Assembly (NCBI RefSeq): GCF_024494655.1
Contig: NZ_JANHDL010000020.1
Coordinates: 1 to 32,925 of the forward strand
Reading direction: 5' to 3'
Origin: Halorubrum laminariae
Lineage (GTDB): Archaea > Halobacteriota > Halobacteria > Halobacteriales > Haloferacaceae
Length of the DNA: 32,925 nucleotides
In this document: piece by piece, positions 1 to 7,547 of the stretch
Layout: each line of letters starts with the position of its first letter
Position numbering within the stretch: the stretch's first letter is position 1
Translations under genes and position numbers: made by a program
The notes under the pieces: generated by a model
Database searches by the model: none
What the model saw: only the letters and a program-made list of their open reading frames with translations
Told to the model about the DNA's origin: nothing

Positions 1-175
1 TGTTTCGTGAGATAAAACGTCGAACTACCTGTTTCTCAAACTGTTTCAGCAACGCCGACGCAGAAACTGCTGACGAGTGGCTCAGATCGTTCGCTTTCGC
101 ATGGAATCAGCTTATCTGAACACTACCCCCCGCCCAACGACAAATCTTTTGCGAGAGGGCTTTGTCTCCCCATCC

Positions 176-1057
176 ATGCGGTGGTCCCCGCTTGCACATA
201 GTGAATACCGGACAGTGCTCACCTCGAAGGGAGCGTGGATACTCGCTCTCCTCGTCGTCCTTTGGGGGTTCCGCCCGACCTATGCCGGGTGGGACGCAGT
301 CGGACAAAATATCACCATTGGATACATTCAGATCGGCGTCGATCTGTTGCTCCCGATCGGTGCTCTCCTTCTATCGTATCAGTCACTCCTCGGTGAGCGA
401 ACTACGGGCAGTATCAAGTTCCTCCTTGGACTGCCACTAACACGGACGCAGATTCTTTTCGGGAAGATAGCTGGACGGTTCGTGGGTGTCGGGACGGCGA
501 TCGTCGCAGCAACCCTTGTTCTCGCTGGCATCGGCTTGCTCGAACACGGTACATTCGGTTTGCTTCCCTTCCTCGGAACACTCGTCGCGACGCTGCTACT
601 CGCCAGCGCGATGGTCGCCCTCGGCGTGTGCGTCTCGACGGTCACTCGACGAACCGTGACTGCCGCCACAGGAGTATTCGTGTACGTATTGGTGACGCTG
701 TTTTGGAGTCAGATCGTCACGTCGCTCTATACTGCCGTCACCGGTATTCCGGTCGACCCATACGATGCGCCGGCGAGTGGGCCGCTCTTTCTCGCACTTC
801 GGTTGACTCCCGATGGCGCGTACAACGTCCTAACGAACTGGTTTCTCAACGTCGGCAACTCGACCGAGCTGTTTCACATTGTGTACACCAAACTCGCACC
901 AGGTGTCTCTGTGAACGCCTTCGTCGTCGAAGCAGCCTTCGACGGCGGCAGTCCATGGTACCTCCATCCCTCACTAAGTCTGGTTGTCCTACTTATTTGG
1001 GTGGTGGTGCCGATGGCTCTCGCTCGCCGTGTCTTCACCAGAGGTGACGCGCTATGA
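176..1057 (+). CDS. ABC-2 type transporter permease subunit
   Basis: Membrane subunit of an ABC exporter. The protein (about 293 residues) begins MRWSPLAHSEYRTVLTSKGAW, a usual haloarchaeal ABC-2 permease opening in which a short amphipathic lead precedes the first membrane helix. It has about six hydrophobic segments and ends in a long helix before RRVFTRGDAL. An in-frame ATG exists at 77, but its extra 33 residues are polar and unlike a permease N-terminus, so the ATG at 176 is preferred. The stop overlaps the next ATG by four bases (ATGA), so it is translationally coupled to the ATPase gene. A permease/ATPase/lipoprotein order resembles NosY/NosF/NosL-type sets, but the substrate cannot be told from sequence. 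Confidence 0.85.
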   Translation: MRWSPLAHSEYRTVLTSKGAWILALLVVLWGFRPTYAGWDAVGQNITIGYIQIGVDLLLPIGALLLSYQSLLGERTTGSIKFLLGLPLTRTQILFGKIAGRFVGVGTAIVAATLVLAGIGLLEHGTFGLLPFLGTLVATLLLASAMVALGVCVSTVTRRTVTAATGVFVYVLVTLFWSQIVTSLYTAVTGIPVDPYDAPASGPLFLALRLTPDGAYNVLTNWFLNVGNSTELFHIVYTKLAPGVSVNAFVVEAAFDGGSPWYLHPSLSLVVLLIWVVVPMALARRVFTRGDAL

Positions 1058-1809
1058 GCACGTCAGAACCCGCAATCGAAGCCAGCGCGGTGACTAAGGA
1101 GTACGGGGATGTTCGTGCCGTCGACAGCCTTGACCTGACCGTCAAGCACGGGGAAACATACGGATTTCTCGGTCCGAACGGTGCCGGCAAATCGACGACG
1201 ATCGGACTGTTGCTCGACTATCTGCGACCGACTTCGGGAACGGTCCGCGTCCTCGGACACGATCCACGGCGTGACATCGTCAAGGTTCACGACCGAGTCG
1301 GGGTCCTCCCAGATCGATTCGGCCTCTATGACGATCGATCCGCACGTCAGCACGTCGCGTTCGTTACAGAGACGAAACGCGTCGACGAGGATCCGGCGGT
1401 ACTCCTCGAACGGGTTGGACTTGGGGACGCCGTCGACGACGACGCGGGTGACTTCTCCAGTGGAATGGAGCAACGGTTGGCGCTAGCGATGGCGCTCGTC
1501 GGCGACCCCGAACTGCTCATCTTGGACGAACCGTTCGGCGGACTCGATCCACACGGTGTCCGACGGGTGCGGGAAATCGTCCACGAAGAGACTCAGCGTG
1601 GCGCAACCGTGTTCTTCTCCAGTCACGTTCTCGGGCAGGTCGAACTGGTCTGTGACCGGATCGGTGTCCTTCACGAGGGACAATTAGTTGCCGAGGGAAC
1701 GCTCGATGAACTCAGAAATCGGACTACATCTCCCGACGACGCGACGGTGGAAGATGTGTTCGTCGAACTCACCGATACCCGCGTCGGCGACGAGGGTGAG
1801 CCGCGATGA
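1054..1809 (+). CDS. ABC transporter ATP-binding protein
   Basis: Cytoplasmic ATPase that should energise the permease encoded just upstream. The 251-residue length is normal for a single nucleotide-binding domain. Visible motifs, in order: Walker A GPNGAGKST near residue 40, a signature segment FSSGMEQRLALA (SSGM in place of the common LSGGQ), Walker B LLILDEPFGGLDP, and the switch histidine in SSHVL. The arrangement matches the CcmA/NosF-like export subfamily. The gene overlaps its neighbours by ATGA on both sides, which indicates one operon and coupled translation. The signature variation is common in ABC-2 systems and does not suggest inactivity. Confidence 0.92.
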   Translation: MSTSEPAIEASAVTKEYGDVRAVDSLDLTVKHGETYGFLGPNGAGKSTTIGLLLDYLRPTSGTVRVLGHDPRRDIVKVHDRVGVLPDRFGLYDDRSARQHVAFVTETKRVDEDPAVLLERVGLGDAVDDDAGDFSSGMEQRLALAMALVGDPELLILDEPFGGLDPHGVRRVREIVHEETQRGATVFFSSHVLGQVELVCDRIGVLHEGQLVAEGTLDELRNRTTSPDDATVEDVFVELTDTRVGDEGEPR

Positions 1810-2372
1810 AGCGCCGAACGTTCGTGACAGCGAGTACCCTGTCCATCGCTGGTCTCTCAGGGTGTCTCGGTGATACTGAATATCGAATCGCCAACACAGC
1901 TATCGAGGCGTCTCCGGACCCGTTCTCAGTGTCCGTACGCCTCGTGGACACTGACGCCACGATCGAACGTCCGGCCGCACTCACGCTCACGCTAGAAAAC
2001 ACGGCCGACGACCAGATTCGAATCCGTAGCTACGGCGTCTGGCCCTTCGGCGTCCTCGCACTCGCCCCGTCGCCGACGCCTAGCGAAGATACGTGGGAGA
2101 CGACCCTGTTCTCTCCATCATACGAAACAACCGCCCGCGTAGAAGTCGACCGTGGTGGATCGTCGCTGTCGTTGGATGGGACGCCGATAACCCGGCCGCT
2201 CAATGCCGGTGAGAGTGTCACCAGACGATACGAACTTCGTGGTGACGACCTCCCAAGCGCAGGGACGCACTACATCGTGGAGAAGTTCGATAAACGGGTC
2301 TCACGGTATTCGAGGGATGACGACTGGAAACCGCTTGAGTACCAGATCCGCCTCAGTATCGAGAAAAAATGA
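1806..2372 (+). CDS. Tat-exported lipoprotein, unknown function
   Basis: A 188-residue secreted lipoprotein. The N-terminus is a twin-arginine signal (MKRRTFVTASTLSIAGLSGC) whose lipobox LSGC would be lipidated on the cysteine near residue 20, the usual haloarchaeal anchoring route. The rest is beta-rich, with a segment like an intracellular-proteinase-inhibitor or BsuPI-type beta sandwich (PAALTLTLENTADDQIRI). That resemblance is by eye only. It overlaps the ATPase stop by ATGA and closes the three-gene operon, so it is probably the extracytoplasmic partner of the transporter. No metal-binding cysteines or methionines of a NosL type are seen. Confidence 0.8.
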   Translation: MKRRTFVTASTLSIAGLSGCLGDTEYRIANTAIEASPDPFSVSVRLVDTDATIERPAALTLTLENTADDQIRIRSYGVWPFGVLALAPSPTPSEDTWETTLFSPSYETTARVEVDRGGSSLSLDGTPITRPLNAGESVTRRYELRGDDLPSAGTHYIVEKFDKRVSRYSRDDDWKPLEYQIRLSIEKK

Positions 2373-2380
2373 CAGTTGCC

Positions 2381-2399
2381 GGTCCTGTTGAAATACTCA
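2381..2399 (+). repeat. Degenerate IS6-like terminal inverted repeat
   Basis: GGTCCTGTTGAAATACTCA closely resembles the GGCTCTGTTGAAATCCT ends found at 12483, 13503 (inverted) and 30610 in this window. It lies between the ABC operon and a 5'-truncated mazF. This fits an IS-mediated deletion that removed the start of the toxin gene. No transposase sequence is attached. Confidence 0.45.
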
Positions 2400-2422
2400 A
2401 GATCTAATAGACAATCTGAAAT

Positions 2423-2444
2423 TAGCCTACTTTCAGATAGGCTA
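2423..2444 (+). terminator. Stem-loop after the ABC operon
   Basis: A perfect 7-bp stem, TAGCCTA/TAGGCTA, with an 8-base loop, about 50 bases after the lipoprotein stop. It could end transcription of the operon or protect the mRNA. Archaeal terminators mostly depend on T-runs and none follows here, so the role is uncertain. Confidence 0.3.
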
Positions 2445-2761
2445 TTCTGAATCCCACGAAAGGGAGTGAGCAGCACGGAAAGAGCCGGTCCTGTGTTGTC
2501 ATCCAGAACGATGTTGGGAAGCAGTACTCACCGACGACGATTATCGCTCCATTCACAACGCAGTACACGTCTGGAGACACGTACCCGTTCGAGGTGGAAG
2601 TACTGGCTTCGGATACCATCCTCGATCACGATTCTGTGGCAAATCTCAGTCAAATCCGGGTTGTCGACGTCAATGAACGTGTGGCAAAGAACATTGGATC
2701 TGTCCCATCATCAGATCTGGTGAAAATTAACTCGGCAATCAAAGATAGCCTCGGCATCTGA
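2441..2761 (+). pseudogene. mazF: MazF/PemK-type toxin gene, 5'-truncated
   Basis: The reading frame opens just after a TAG and has no ATG or GTG start. It reads ILNPTKGSEQHGKSR, then VVIQNDVGKQYSPTTIIAP, FTTQY, YPFEVEV, and ends SAIKDSLGI. This is the MazF/PemK endoribonuclease fold from its first loop onward: PTKGSEQ is the usual site after strand 1, QND is the conserved second motif, and TTIIAP the central strand. The normal first 15-18 residues (M..RGDVVxxxL) are missing, so a functional protein is unlikely unless an unusual start is used. No antitoxin gene is adjacent. It lies tail to tail with the PLD-ATPase gene (13 bases between stops). The family is recognised with confidence; the loss of the start is read directly from the sequence. 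Confidence 0.8.
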
Positions 2762-2774
2762 GCGAAAAGTTCCC

Positions 2775-5048
2775 TTAGCCTCCGAACAACCGAGAAAAGA
2801 ACCCACCTGAGTCGTCCGTATCCGACGTATTCTCTGTGGTGGCTGATTGATTGGTGCCCGTGCCAGTTTCGGCCGCGCCGTTCAGGAGTTCGGTGACGGA
2901 ATACCCGATCCACTCGGCGAATTCCTCAGGTGCGCCGATGTAGACGCTCGTTGATGATTTCTCGGACATGAACCGTTTGGGGAGGCGCTTCTCGTAGTCG
3001 TACACCTCGTACTCTTCGCGGTCGAAGTCTGCTGTGATAGCATTCGGTTCCGACTCAAACGTGACACGGCCGCCTTGGATATCCCGCTGCCACTTCAACC
3101 GACCCGTGTCGTACGTCTTCTCGGCCGGCTCGTCAGCGGGAAAGTACTCGGGTTGCTCTCGACCAGCTTCGTCGTAGAATTCGCGGACAATACGGCGGAC
3201 ATCTTCGATCGTGCCGTTTCCGTCAGTCCATGGTTGTTCCGTGAGCATTCGGCGGGCCACGTAGCTGAATATCGGGTTCTGTCGTTCCAGTACCTCCGAG
3301 AGGTCTTTTTGTGCTTCACGGAAGCCCGGATCCTCCGGGTTGGAGGGGAAGGAGACATCCATGCTCAGGATTTTCATCCGGTTCCGGAACTCGGATTTCG
3401 GGAGCGCATCGTTAGTCGTGAAGACGAGGCACGGCTGATCGACGCTGGTGGGTGTCCAGTCACCCCAGTAGTTTCGGATTGGGCTCCACCGCTGAATCTT
3501 CTCTTTCTCCGCGTCGATGATAGCGTATGGGAAGCACGTATCCCATTCGCGAACGCCGCGGACCTCTTTGACGCCGACATCGTCTGCGTCCACACCGGAG
3601 ATGACCGTGTTGTCGGAGACGAGTCGCAGGATGTATTCGGTGAGTTTGTCTTTCCCCGCATCGCTTTTCCCTTCGATGTAGAGGTGCTGCAGGACGTTGT
3701 CCAGCGTCCGTGACGGTGATGACAATGCCTCGGCGTACTGGTTGGCGAACGGGGCCCAGAACCCGTAGAGGAACGCCTCGTACATCTGTGCCATTACTGC
3801 GGTCTCGGACTGCGTGTGGCCGTGGTTCTGGACGGTCTCGATGTAGTCTTCAATAGTTTCGAGGCAGTGATCCAGAACTTCAGGGGTCGGCTCGTCGGTG
3901 GCGACAAGAATCATCTCGTCGTCCTCACCGATCACGACCTGCTCGGCTTCCGGAAGGATCGACATTGTCGGGATAGCCGTCGACTCCTTCACCTGGTTGT
4001 TGTACGCGCTCAGCGGCGCGGTGATGCTGTGATCCTCGACGGTTGCGCCGTGGTCACGGAGCCCGGCCCCGAACTCGTCGGCGGTGTCCTTGTCTACCTT
4101 GCTGGTTCCCATTCGTATCTTCTCGTCGGGCGCACGGACCCGCGGACGGTCGAGCCCGTCCGTCAACCCTGTTTCGTGATCCGATTCGACGAGCCCGACG
4201 TCCGGTGCCTCGTCGTCGTCCGCCACGGTGGTCGAATCGCCTTCTTCCGTTGGCTCGCCCGGCTCCACGACGTTGCGGTCGGCGTTCTCAGGTTCTTCGA
4301 CGAACGCAACCGTCTCGTTAGCTTCCTCTGGGTCGTCAACGACGGCCGTGGCCTGATCGGCGACATCTTTCAGGTCCTCAACCGCGTCCTGATTCAGAGC
4401 AGCAGTATCGCTCACGTCGAGATCGCCGGCACCAACCCAGTACTCGATGCGGTTCTCCCGCTCTTCCGGTGAATCGGCATCCTCCAGTGCCTCAACGAGC
4501 CCTTCGAGGAGCGTCTGGTCGCTGTACCCCTCTCGGTACTCGTCGATGAACCGCTCGAACTCCTCGTCCAGTTCGGTCCCGACATCGGTCGTGATGACGG
4601 AGATCTGGTTCGTATGGTACTCCCAAGAGTTCCGCGAGAGGTTAGCCGATCCTTGGACGAGCTTCACCGTGTCGTCTGGCATCACGATTCGGTAAATCTT
4701 TGAGTGGACAGTCTTCCGGTTCTTCAACCGAATCGTAAGTCGATCGTCCTGTCGCAGTCGGACGAGCGACCTCGCCGTCGAGACTTCGCTCACTTGGTCG
4801 GCGTAGTCTTCGGCGTTCCCGATGAGCACGTCAAGTGAGCCGATGTCGTACTCGGTCAGCATCTTCACCATCAGATCGGGCGTCTCCGCGTACGTCACGG
4901 CATCTACGTGACGAGCGCCGGCGAACAAATCGAGAAAGTCAGCCCGCTCTTTCACCATCGCCAAGCGGTATTCCGCAGCACCGGATCCGTAGAACTCCGG
5001 CATATCCGCGAACCTATCAAACGAGATGTTCGCTGTCAGTTCGTCCAT
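2775..5048 (-). CDS. Phospholipase D-like nuclease fused to P-loop ATPase domain
   Basis: A 757-residue two-domain protein. Residues 1-180 form a PLD-type domain with one HKD-like motif: H117-S-K119 (counted from the upstream GTG), then GSANLSRNS at about 135-143. One HKD motif implies action as a dimer, as in Nuc/BfiI-type nucleases. Residues 200-310 are an acidic linker. Residues 400-600 look like a P-loop ATPase: GKSDAGKDK at 462-470, where aspartate replaces the usual Ser/Thr of Walker A; YAIIDAE as a possible Walker B; CLVFTTND as sensor 1; and FRNRM with arginines, as in SF3/AAA+-like helicases. The tail is low-complexity and ends GGFFSRLFGG. The annotated start is the ATG at 5048, two codons inside a GTG. 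A defence or plasmid-maintenance role is inferred, not shown. Confidence 0.8.
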   Translation of the reverse strand: MDELTANISFDRFADMPEFYGSGAAEYRLAMVKERADFLDLFAGARHVDAVTYAETPDLMVKMLTEYDIGSLDVLIGNAEDYADQVSEVSTARSLVRLRQDDRLTIRLKNRKTVHSKIYRIVMPDDTVKLVQGSANLSRNSWEYHTNQISVITTDVGTELDEEFERFIDEYREGYSDQTLLEGLVEALEDADSPEERENRIEYWVGAGDLDVSDTAALNQDAVEDLKDVADQATAVVDDPEEANETVAFVEEPENADRNVVEPGEPTEEGDSTTVADDDEAPDVGLVESDHETGLTDGLDRPRVRAPDEKIRMGTSKVDKDTADEFGAGLRDHGATVEDHSITAPLSAYNNQVKESTAIPTMSILPEAEQVVIGEDDEMILVATDEPTPEVLDHCLETIEDYIETVQNHGHTQSETAVMAQMYEAFLYGFWAPFANQYAEALSSPSRTLDNVLQHLYIEGKSDAGKDKLTEYILRLVSDNTVISGVDADDVGVKEVRGVREWDTCFPYAIIDAEKEKIQRWSPIRNYWGDWTPTSVDQPCLVFTTNDALPKSEFRNRMKILSMDVSFPSNPEDPGFREAQKDLSEVLERQNPIFSYVARRMLTEQPWTDGNGTIEDVRRIVREFYDEAGREQPEYFPADEPAEKTYDTGRLKWQRDIQGGRVTFESEPNAITADFDREEYEVYDYEKRLPKRFMSEKSSTSVYIGAPEEFAEWIGYSVTELLNGAAETGTGTNQSATTENTSDTDDSGGFFSRLFGG

Positions 5049-5071
5049 ACACACAGCAGCGGTCTAACACG

Positions 5072-5079
5072 AATTAAAA
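5072..5079 (-). promoter_or_regulatory. TATA box of the PLD-ATPase gene
   Basis: On the minus strand TTTTAATT begins about 30 bases before the ATG at 5048. This is where a haloarchaeal TATA box sits for a leaderless or nearly leaderless transcript. Confidence 0.45.
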
Positions 5080-5097
5080 CCGTACCGTGGAGCGGTA

Positions 5098-5236
5098 GTG
5101 GAGCCTACGCTGTCGACACTCAGAGATACATCGGCAGCGACGCATACCCTACGGCGCTGGAAGCGGCCAGTCATCGAGGAATGCTGTGAAGCCTATCCTT
5201 CAACGAGAATAGAACCCCCCCGTTTACGGCGAGGAG
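5098..5236 (+). mobile_element. Right-end/omega-RNA-like relic of an IS1341-type element, plus orientation
   Basis: The stretch ends CGGCGAGGAGGATGTCA, the typical right end of haloarchaeal tnpB-only elements, preceded by a short hairpin (CCGTTTACGG). No tnpB frame remains upstream. Only the 3' RNA/end region survives. The left limit is approximate. Confidence 0.45.
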
Positions 5237-5307
5237 GATGTCACTCACGGAGGAATGCCCCAACTTCCGCTGTGATCCGTTGTGGGGCTTCGGTTGGACC
5301 GCTGTGA

Positions 5308-5375
5308 GTAAACTACCCCGCCATACTCGCTCCCTCTAGCCTTGCGGCGGTCGGTCACTCCTTGAGGACGGGGCT
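5308..5375 (-). mobile_element. Right-end relic of an IS1341-type element, minus orientation
   Basis: Begins GTAAACTACCCCGCC and ends CCTTGAGGACGGGGCT. This is the reverse complement of the kind of right end seen intact at 6608-6662 (CTCAAGGAGTAGGGGAGGG..GTTCAC). It is therefore the end of an element pointing left. The tnpB that should follow to the right is not recognisable. Confidence 0.5.
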
Positions 5376-5814
5376 TTGGCGCAACGACATTGTGCCTCGC
5401 GACCTCGTGCATGGACGCGGCCCGGCTTCCTATTACCGTCCTGCCGTCGGCGTGGGCGCATTGTTGATGCCTCCCACTCCGACCGACGACGAGGATTGTC
5501 CGCCGGTTTAATTCCCGGTGTTCTCACACTCTACCCCAAAATGGGGACGGAGTTGAACCGTTCGCGGTCGTCGTTCCCGAGTGTAGGGTGCGTTGGAATC
5601 GCACCACAGGAGCCAGTTTACTGGTGGCTCCTCCTCACCCGGACTTGTGCCGGGAGAGCAGTACCACGGGGATTCGTCGCAGGGGTGTTAAACCTATGCG
5701 AACGCGCTTCCTCTCCTCCCTACTCGCGCCTTTGGCGCTCGTTGAGGAAGAAGGCTCCGCGCTACCCCATGCTGACTCCGTCGAACTCGACGAGCCGGCT
5801 GTGAGAAGCACTTC
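5376..5814. other. Gene-poor IS debris
   Basis: About 440 bases between two IS1341-type relics. Open frames of 142 codons (5376-5804, plus) and 63 codons (5336-5527, minus) are present but have no recognisable domain and unnatural composition. A near-palindrome, AGGAGCCAG..CTGGTGGCTCCT at about 5608-5632, can form a hairpin. The segment is probably omega-RNA/transposon flank and degraded tnpB sequence. No gene is called. Confidence 0.5.
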
Positions 5815-6648
5815 ATGAACGTCACGAGAGCTCTCGCGAAGGAATTCCGGCCCATTCGTTCCGGTCATCACGAGAACGTCCGCTTTGACATCCAGCGTAC
5901 CGGGGAACCCACCGGAAAGTGGTACGCTGTCCTCGGCGTCGAGATCCCAGACGACCCGCCGGAGAAACCGGAGAATCCTGAGAAGTGCATCGGTATCGAC
6001 GTGGGGATTCTCAAGTACGCTCACGACACAGACGGAACCGCCGTCGAATCCCTCGACCTGTCCAACGACCGCGAACGTTTGGAACGCGCACAAAGCGACC
6101 TCTCGCGGAAGGAACACGGGTCTACGAATTGGGAGAAACAGCGTCGAGTCGTGGCCGAACGTCACGCCGAGTTGAAGAACAAGCGCCGCGACTTCCTCCA
6201 CAAGTTGTCGAACTACTATGCCCGAGAATACGACCTTGTGGCTGTAGAGGACTTGGACGCCGCCGGACTGGTCGAAACTGCCGGGCAACTCACGGAACCG
6301 GGCAGGAGCGGCGTGGGGGATGTTTCTCCGGATGCTCAAATACAAATGCGAGCGCGAAGGCACGCACTTCGTCGCCGTAGACCTGGCAGGAACGACCAAG
6401 GAATGCGCGTCCTGCGGTGTTTCGACGGACAAGCCGCTGTGGGTGCGCGAACACTCGTGTCCGGCGTGTGGGTTTGAGGCGGATAGAGACGCGAACGCAG
6501 CGTGGAACATTCTTTCTCGCGGTATCATGAACGGTTAGGAGCGGGACGCTCCGAATCAACACCTGTGGAGACTGCGCTCCCTACGGACACCAATTCGGTG
6601 TCTGCAAAGCGCGTCGTGGAAGCAGGAAGCCCCACCCTCAAGGAGTAG
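5815..6648 (+). pseudogene. tnpB: tnpB (IS200/IS605, IS1341-type), two frameshifts and N-terminal truncation
   Basis: RNA-guided nuclease/transposon protein, now broken. Residues in the first frame give RuvC-I (GIDVGILKYA) and RuvC-II (LVAVEDLDAAGL). The frame shifts at the AAA run 6275-6277: skipping one A restores LPGNSRNRAGAAWGMFLRML. The second frame gives the zinc finger CASCG...CPACG and RuvC-III DRDANAAWNIL, then hits a TAG at 6536-6538. Restoring one base near 6523 gives the usual tail SESTPVETALPTDTNSVSAK, with the stop at 6646-6648. About 100 N-terminal residues are also missing, replaced by unrelated MNVTRAL. The zinc finger and catalytic motifs are otherwise intact, which suggests recent decay. 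Family assignment is firm. Confidence 0.9.
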
Positions 6649-6662
6649 GGGAGGGTAGTTCA
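6541..6662 (+). ncRNA. Putative omega-RNA and right end of the tnpB element
   Basis: In this family the guide RNA overlaps the 3' end of tnpB and runs to the right end. Here the segment contains a CACC..GGTGTC-type hairpin around 6586-6602, then GGAAGCAGGAAGCCCCACC, and ends CTCAAGGAGTAGGGGAGGG followed by GTAGTTCAC. The guide would be the sequence just beyond the end, which is the start of the DUF7342 gene. Transcription is inferred from the family. Confidence 0.55.
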
Positions 6663-6670
6663 CAGTAGCC

Positions 6671-7216
6671 ATGACTGAGACGACAGACGGACTTGAGGCG
6701 TGGATAGAACATACGAGCGCGTTCGATAGGGTCCAGTCTATCGCCCGGAGTGTGTCGGAACCAAAACCCGTCTCATACATTGCAGAGGAAGCTCACGTCG
6801 CTGAAAACACCGCACGTAACCACTTGGAGCGACTTGTAGAACTGAACGTACTGTTGAAAAGTAAGTTGGGCGGCACAGCGCTCTATTCGCCAGATCCACT
6901 CCATGTTCGGCTGCAAGCCCTCCGAGATCTGTTGGACGAACACGATCGAGATGGCCTTATTGAGCTGAAGGCTGACCTCCAAGTAGAGATCGAGGAACTG
7001 AGCGAAGAGTACGGGGTAGACTCCCCGAATGCTCTTCGAAAGCTTGCAGCAGAGTCAGAGAGTGCGGCCGAGACGAGTGAGATCCGAAAGGCAGCGAGTG
7101 ACTGGGAACTCTTACTGTACCGGCTCTCTATCGTTGAGGATGCAATCAGAGACTACGAGCAATTTGACATCCACCCCGCCCCAAAGGGCGAGGATTCCCG
7201 AGAGTTGGGATATTAA
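6671..7216 (+). CDS. DUF7342-type winged-helix regulator with IS-derived C-terminus
   Basis: A 181-residue DNA-binding protein of a haloarchaeal family. The opening (GLEAWIEHTSAFDRVQSIA), an HTH around residues 35-65 (SYIAEEAHVAENTARNHLER) and a helical C-terminal half (ELKADLQVEIEELSEEYG) are typical of DUF7342. The ATG lies only about 9 bases after the right end of the upstream tnpB element, so the native promoter has been displaced. The last roughly 17 residues (DIHPAPKGEDSRELGY) are encoded by the right end of a second IS element read in reverse, so the original tail is lost. The helical core is complete, and the protein may still fold. Confidence 0.75.
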   Translation: MTETTDGLEAWIEHTSAFDRVQSIARSVSEPKPVSYIAEEAHVAENTARNHLERLVELNVLLKSKLGGTALYSPDPLHVRLQALRDLLDEHDRDGLIELKADLQVEIEELSEEYGVDSPNALRKLAAESESAAETSEIRKAASDWELLLYRLSIVEDAIRDYEQFDIHPAPKGEDSRELGY

Positions 7217-7222
7217 GATTTG
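7164..7222 (-). mobile_element. Right end of a second IS1341-type element, minus orientation
   Basis: Reading leftward, the sequence after the tnpB tail has CCCAACTCTCGGGAATCCTC, then a GCCC/GGGC hairpin, and ends GGATGTCAAA. This is the characteristic 3' end of such elements. It overlaps the 3' end of the DUF7342 gene and supplies its final codons and stop. Confidence 0.6.
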
Positions 7223-7460
7223 CAACCAACCTGTTCGCTCGGTGCAAAACGCCCCGAGGTTTGATTGAACAGGTAGGCTGCTGGCCGTGCCAAACGACCG
7301 TTACCCATATCCTCCGTCGGAGGATTCTGAGTTATCTTTCTGCGAATATTTACCGCACCATTCACGTCCGCGTTCATCGTCGCACCGCACGACTCGCAGA
7401 CGTACTTGTCTGGGAGATCATGAGCCATGTTTCGGCGCGGCTTGGATCCAAAAAATTGTG
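7213..7460 (-). pseudogene. tnpB: tnpB C-terminal fragment
   Basis: Only the last 80 or so codons remain. The frame reads FFGSKPRRN, DKYVCESCGATMNADVNGAV (second half of the zinc finger and RuvC-III), and ends with the family tail GRFAPSEQVGCKS. RuvC-I, RuvC-II and the first zinc-binding pair are absent. The 5' break is near 7460. It differs in sequence from the tnpB at 5815, so it comes from another element. Confidence 0.85.
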
Positions 7461-7520
7461 AACTAGCCGCCTTGGGTCCTAAATACCGCTCAACAGATCC
7501 ACAAAACCAAAATTCCCTTA

Positions 7521-7534
7521 ACTGACTAGTTAGT
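7521..7534. promoter_or_regulatory. Candidate TetR operator
   Basis: ACTGACTAGTTAGT is a 14-base near-palindrome centred on CTAG, with one mismatched pair. It lies 14 bases before the ATG of the TetR gene. A palindrome at this place suits autorepression of the TetR-MATE operon. Confidence 0.5.
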
Positions 7535-7547
7535 AAGCTCTCGTAAC

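Noticed and set aside
3816..4472. Open frame of 218 codons, plus strand
   Set aside because: Antisense to the PLD-ATPase gene, which has domains and a promoter. The frame is hydrophobic/valine-rich, as expected from antisense of acidic haloarchaeal codons.
5605..5635. Hairpin AGGAGCCAG..CTGGTGGCTCCT as a tRNA arm
   Set aside because: No cloverleaf, anticodon arm or T-loop could be assembled around it.
5635..6528. Open frame of 297 codons on the minus strand
   Set aside because: It lies opposite the tnpB relic, whose RuvC and zinc-finger motifs are plainly on the plus strand. Its sequence has no family features and is a by-product of GC-rich third positions.
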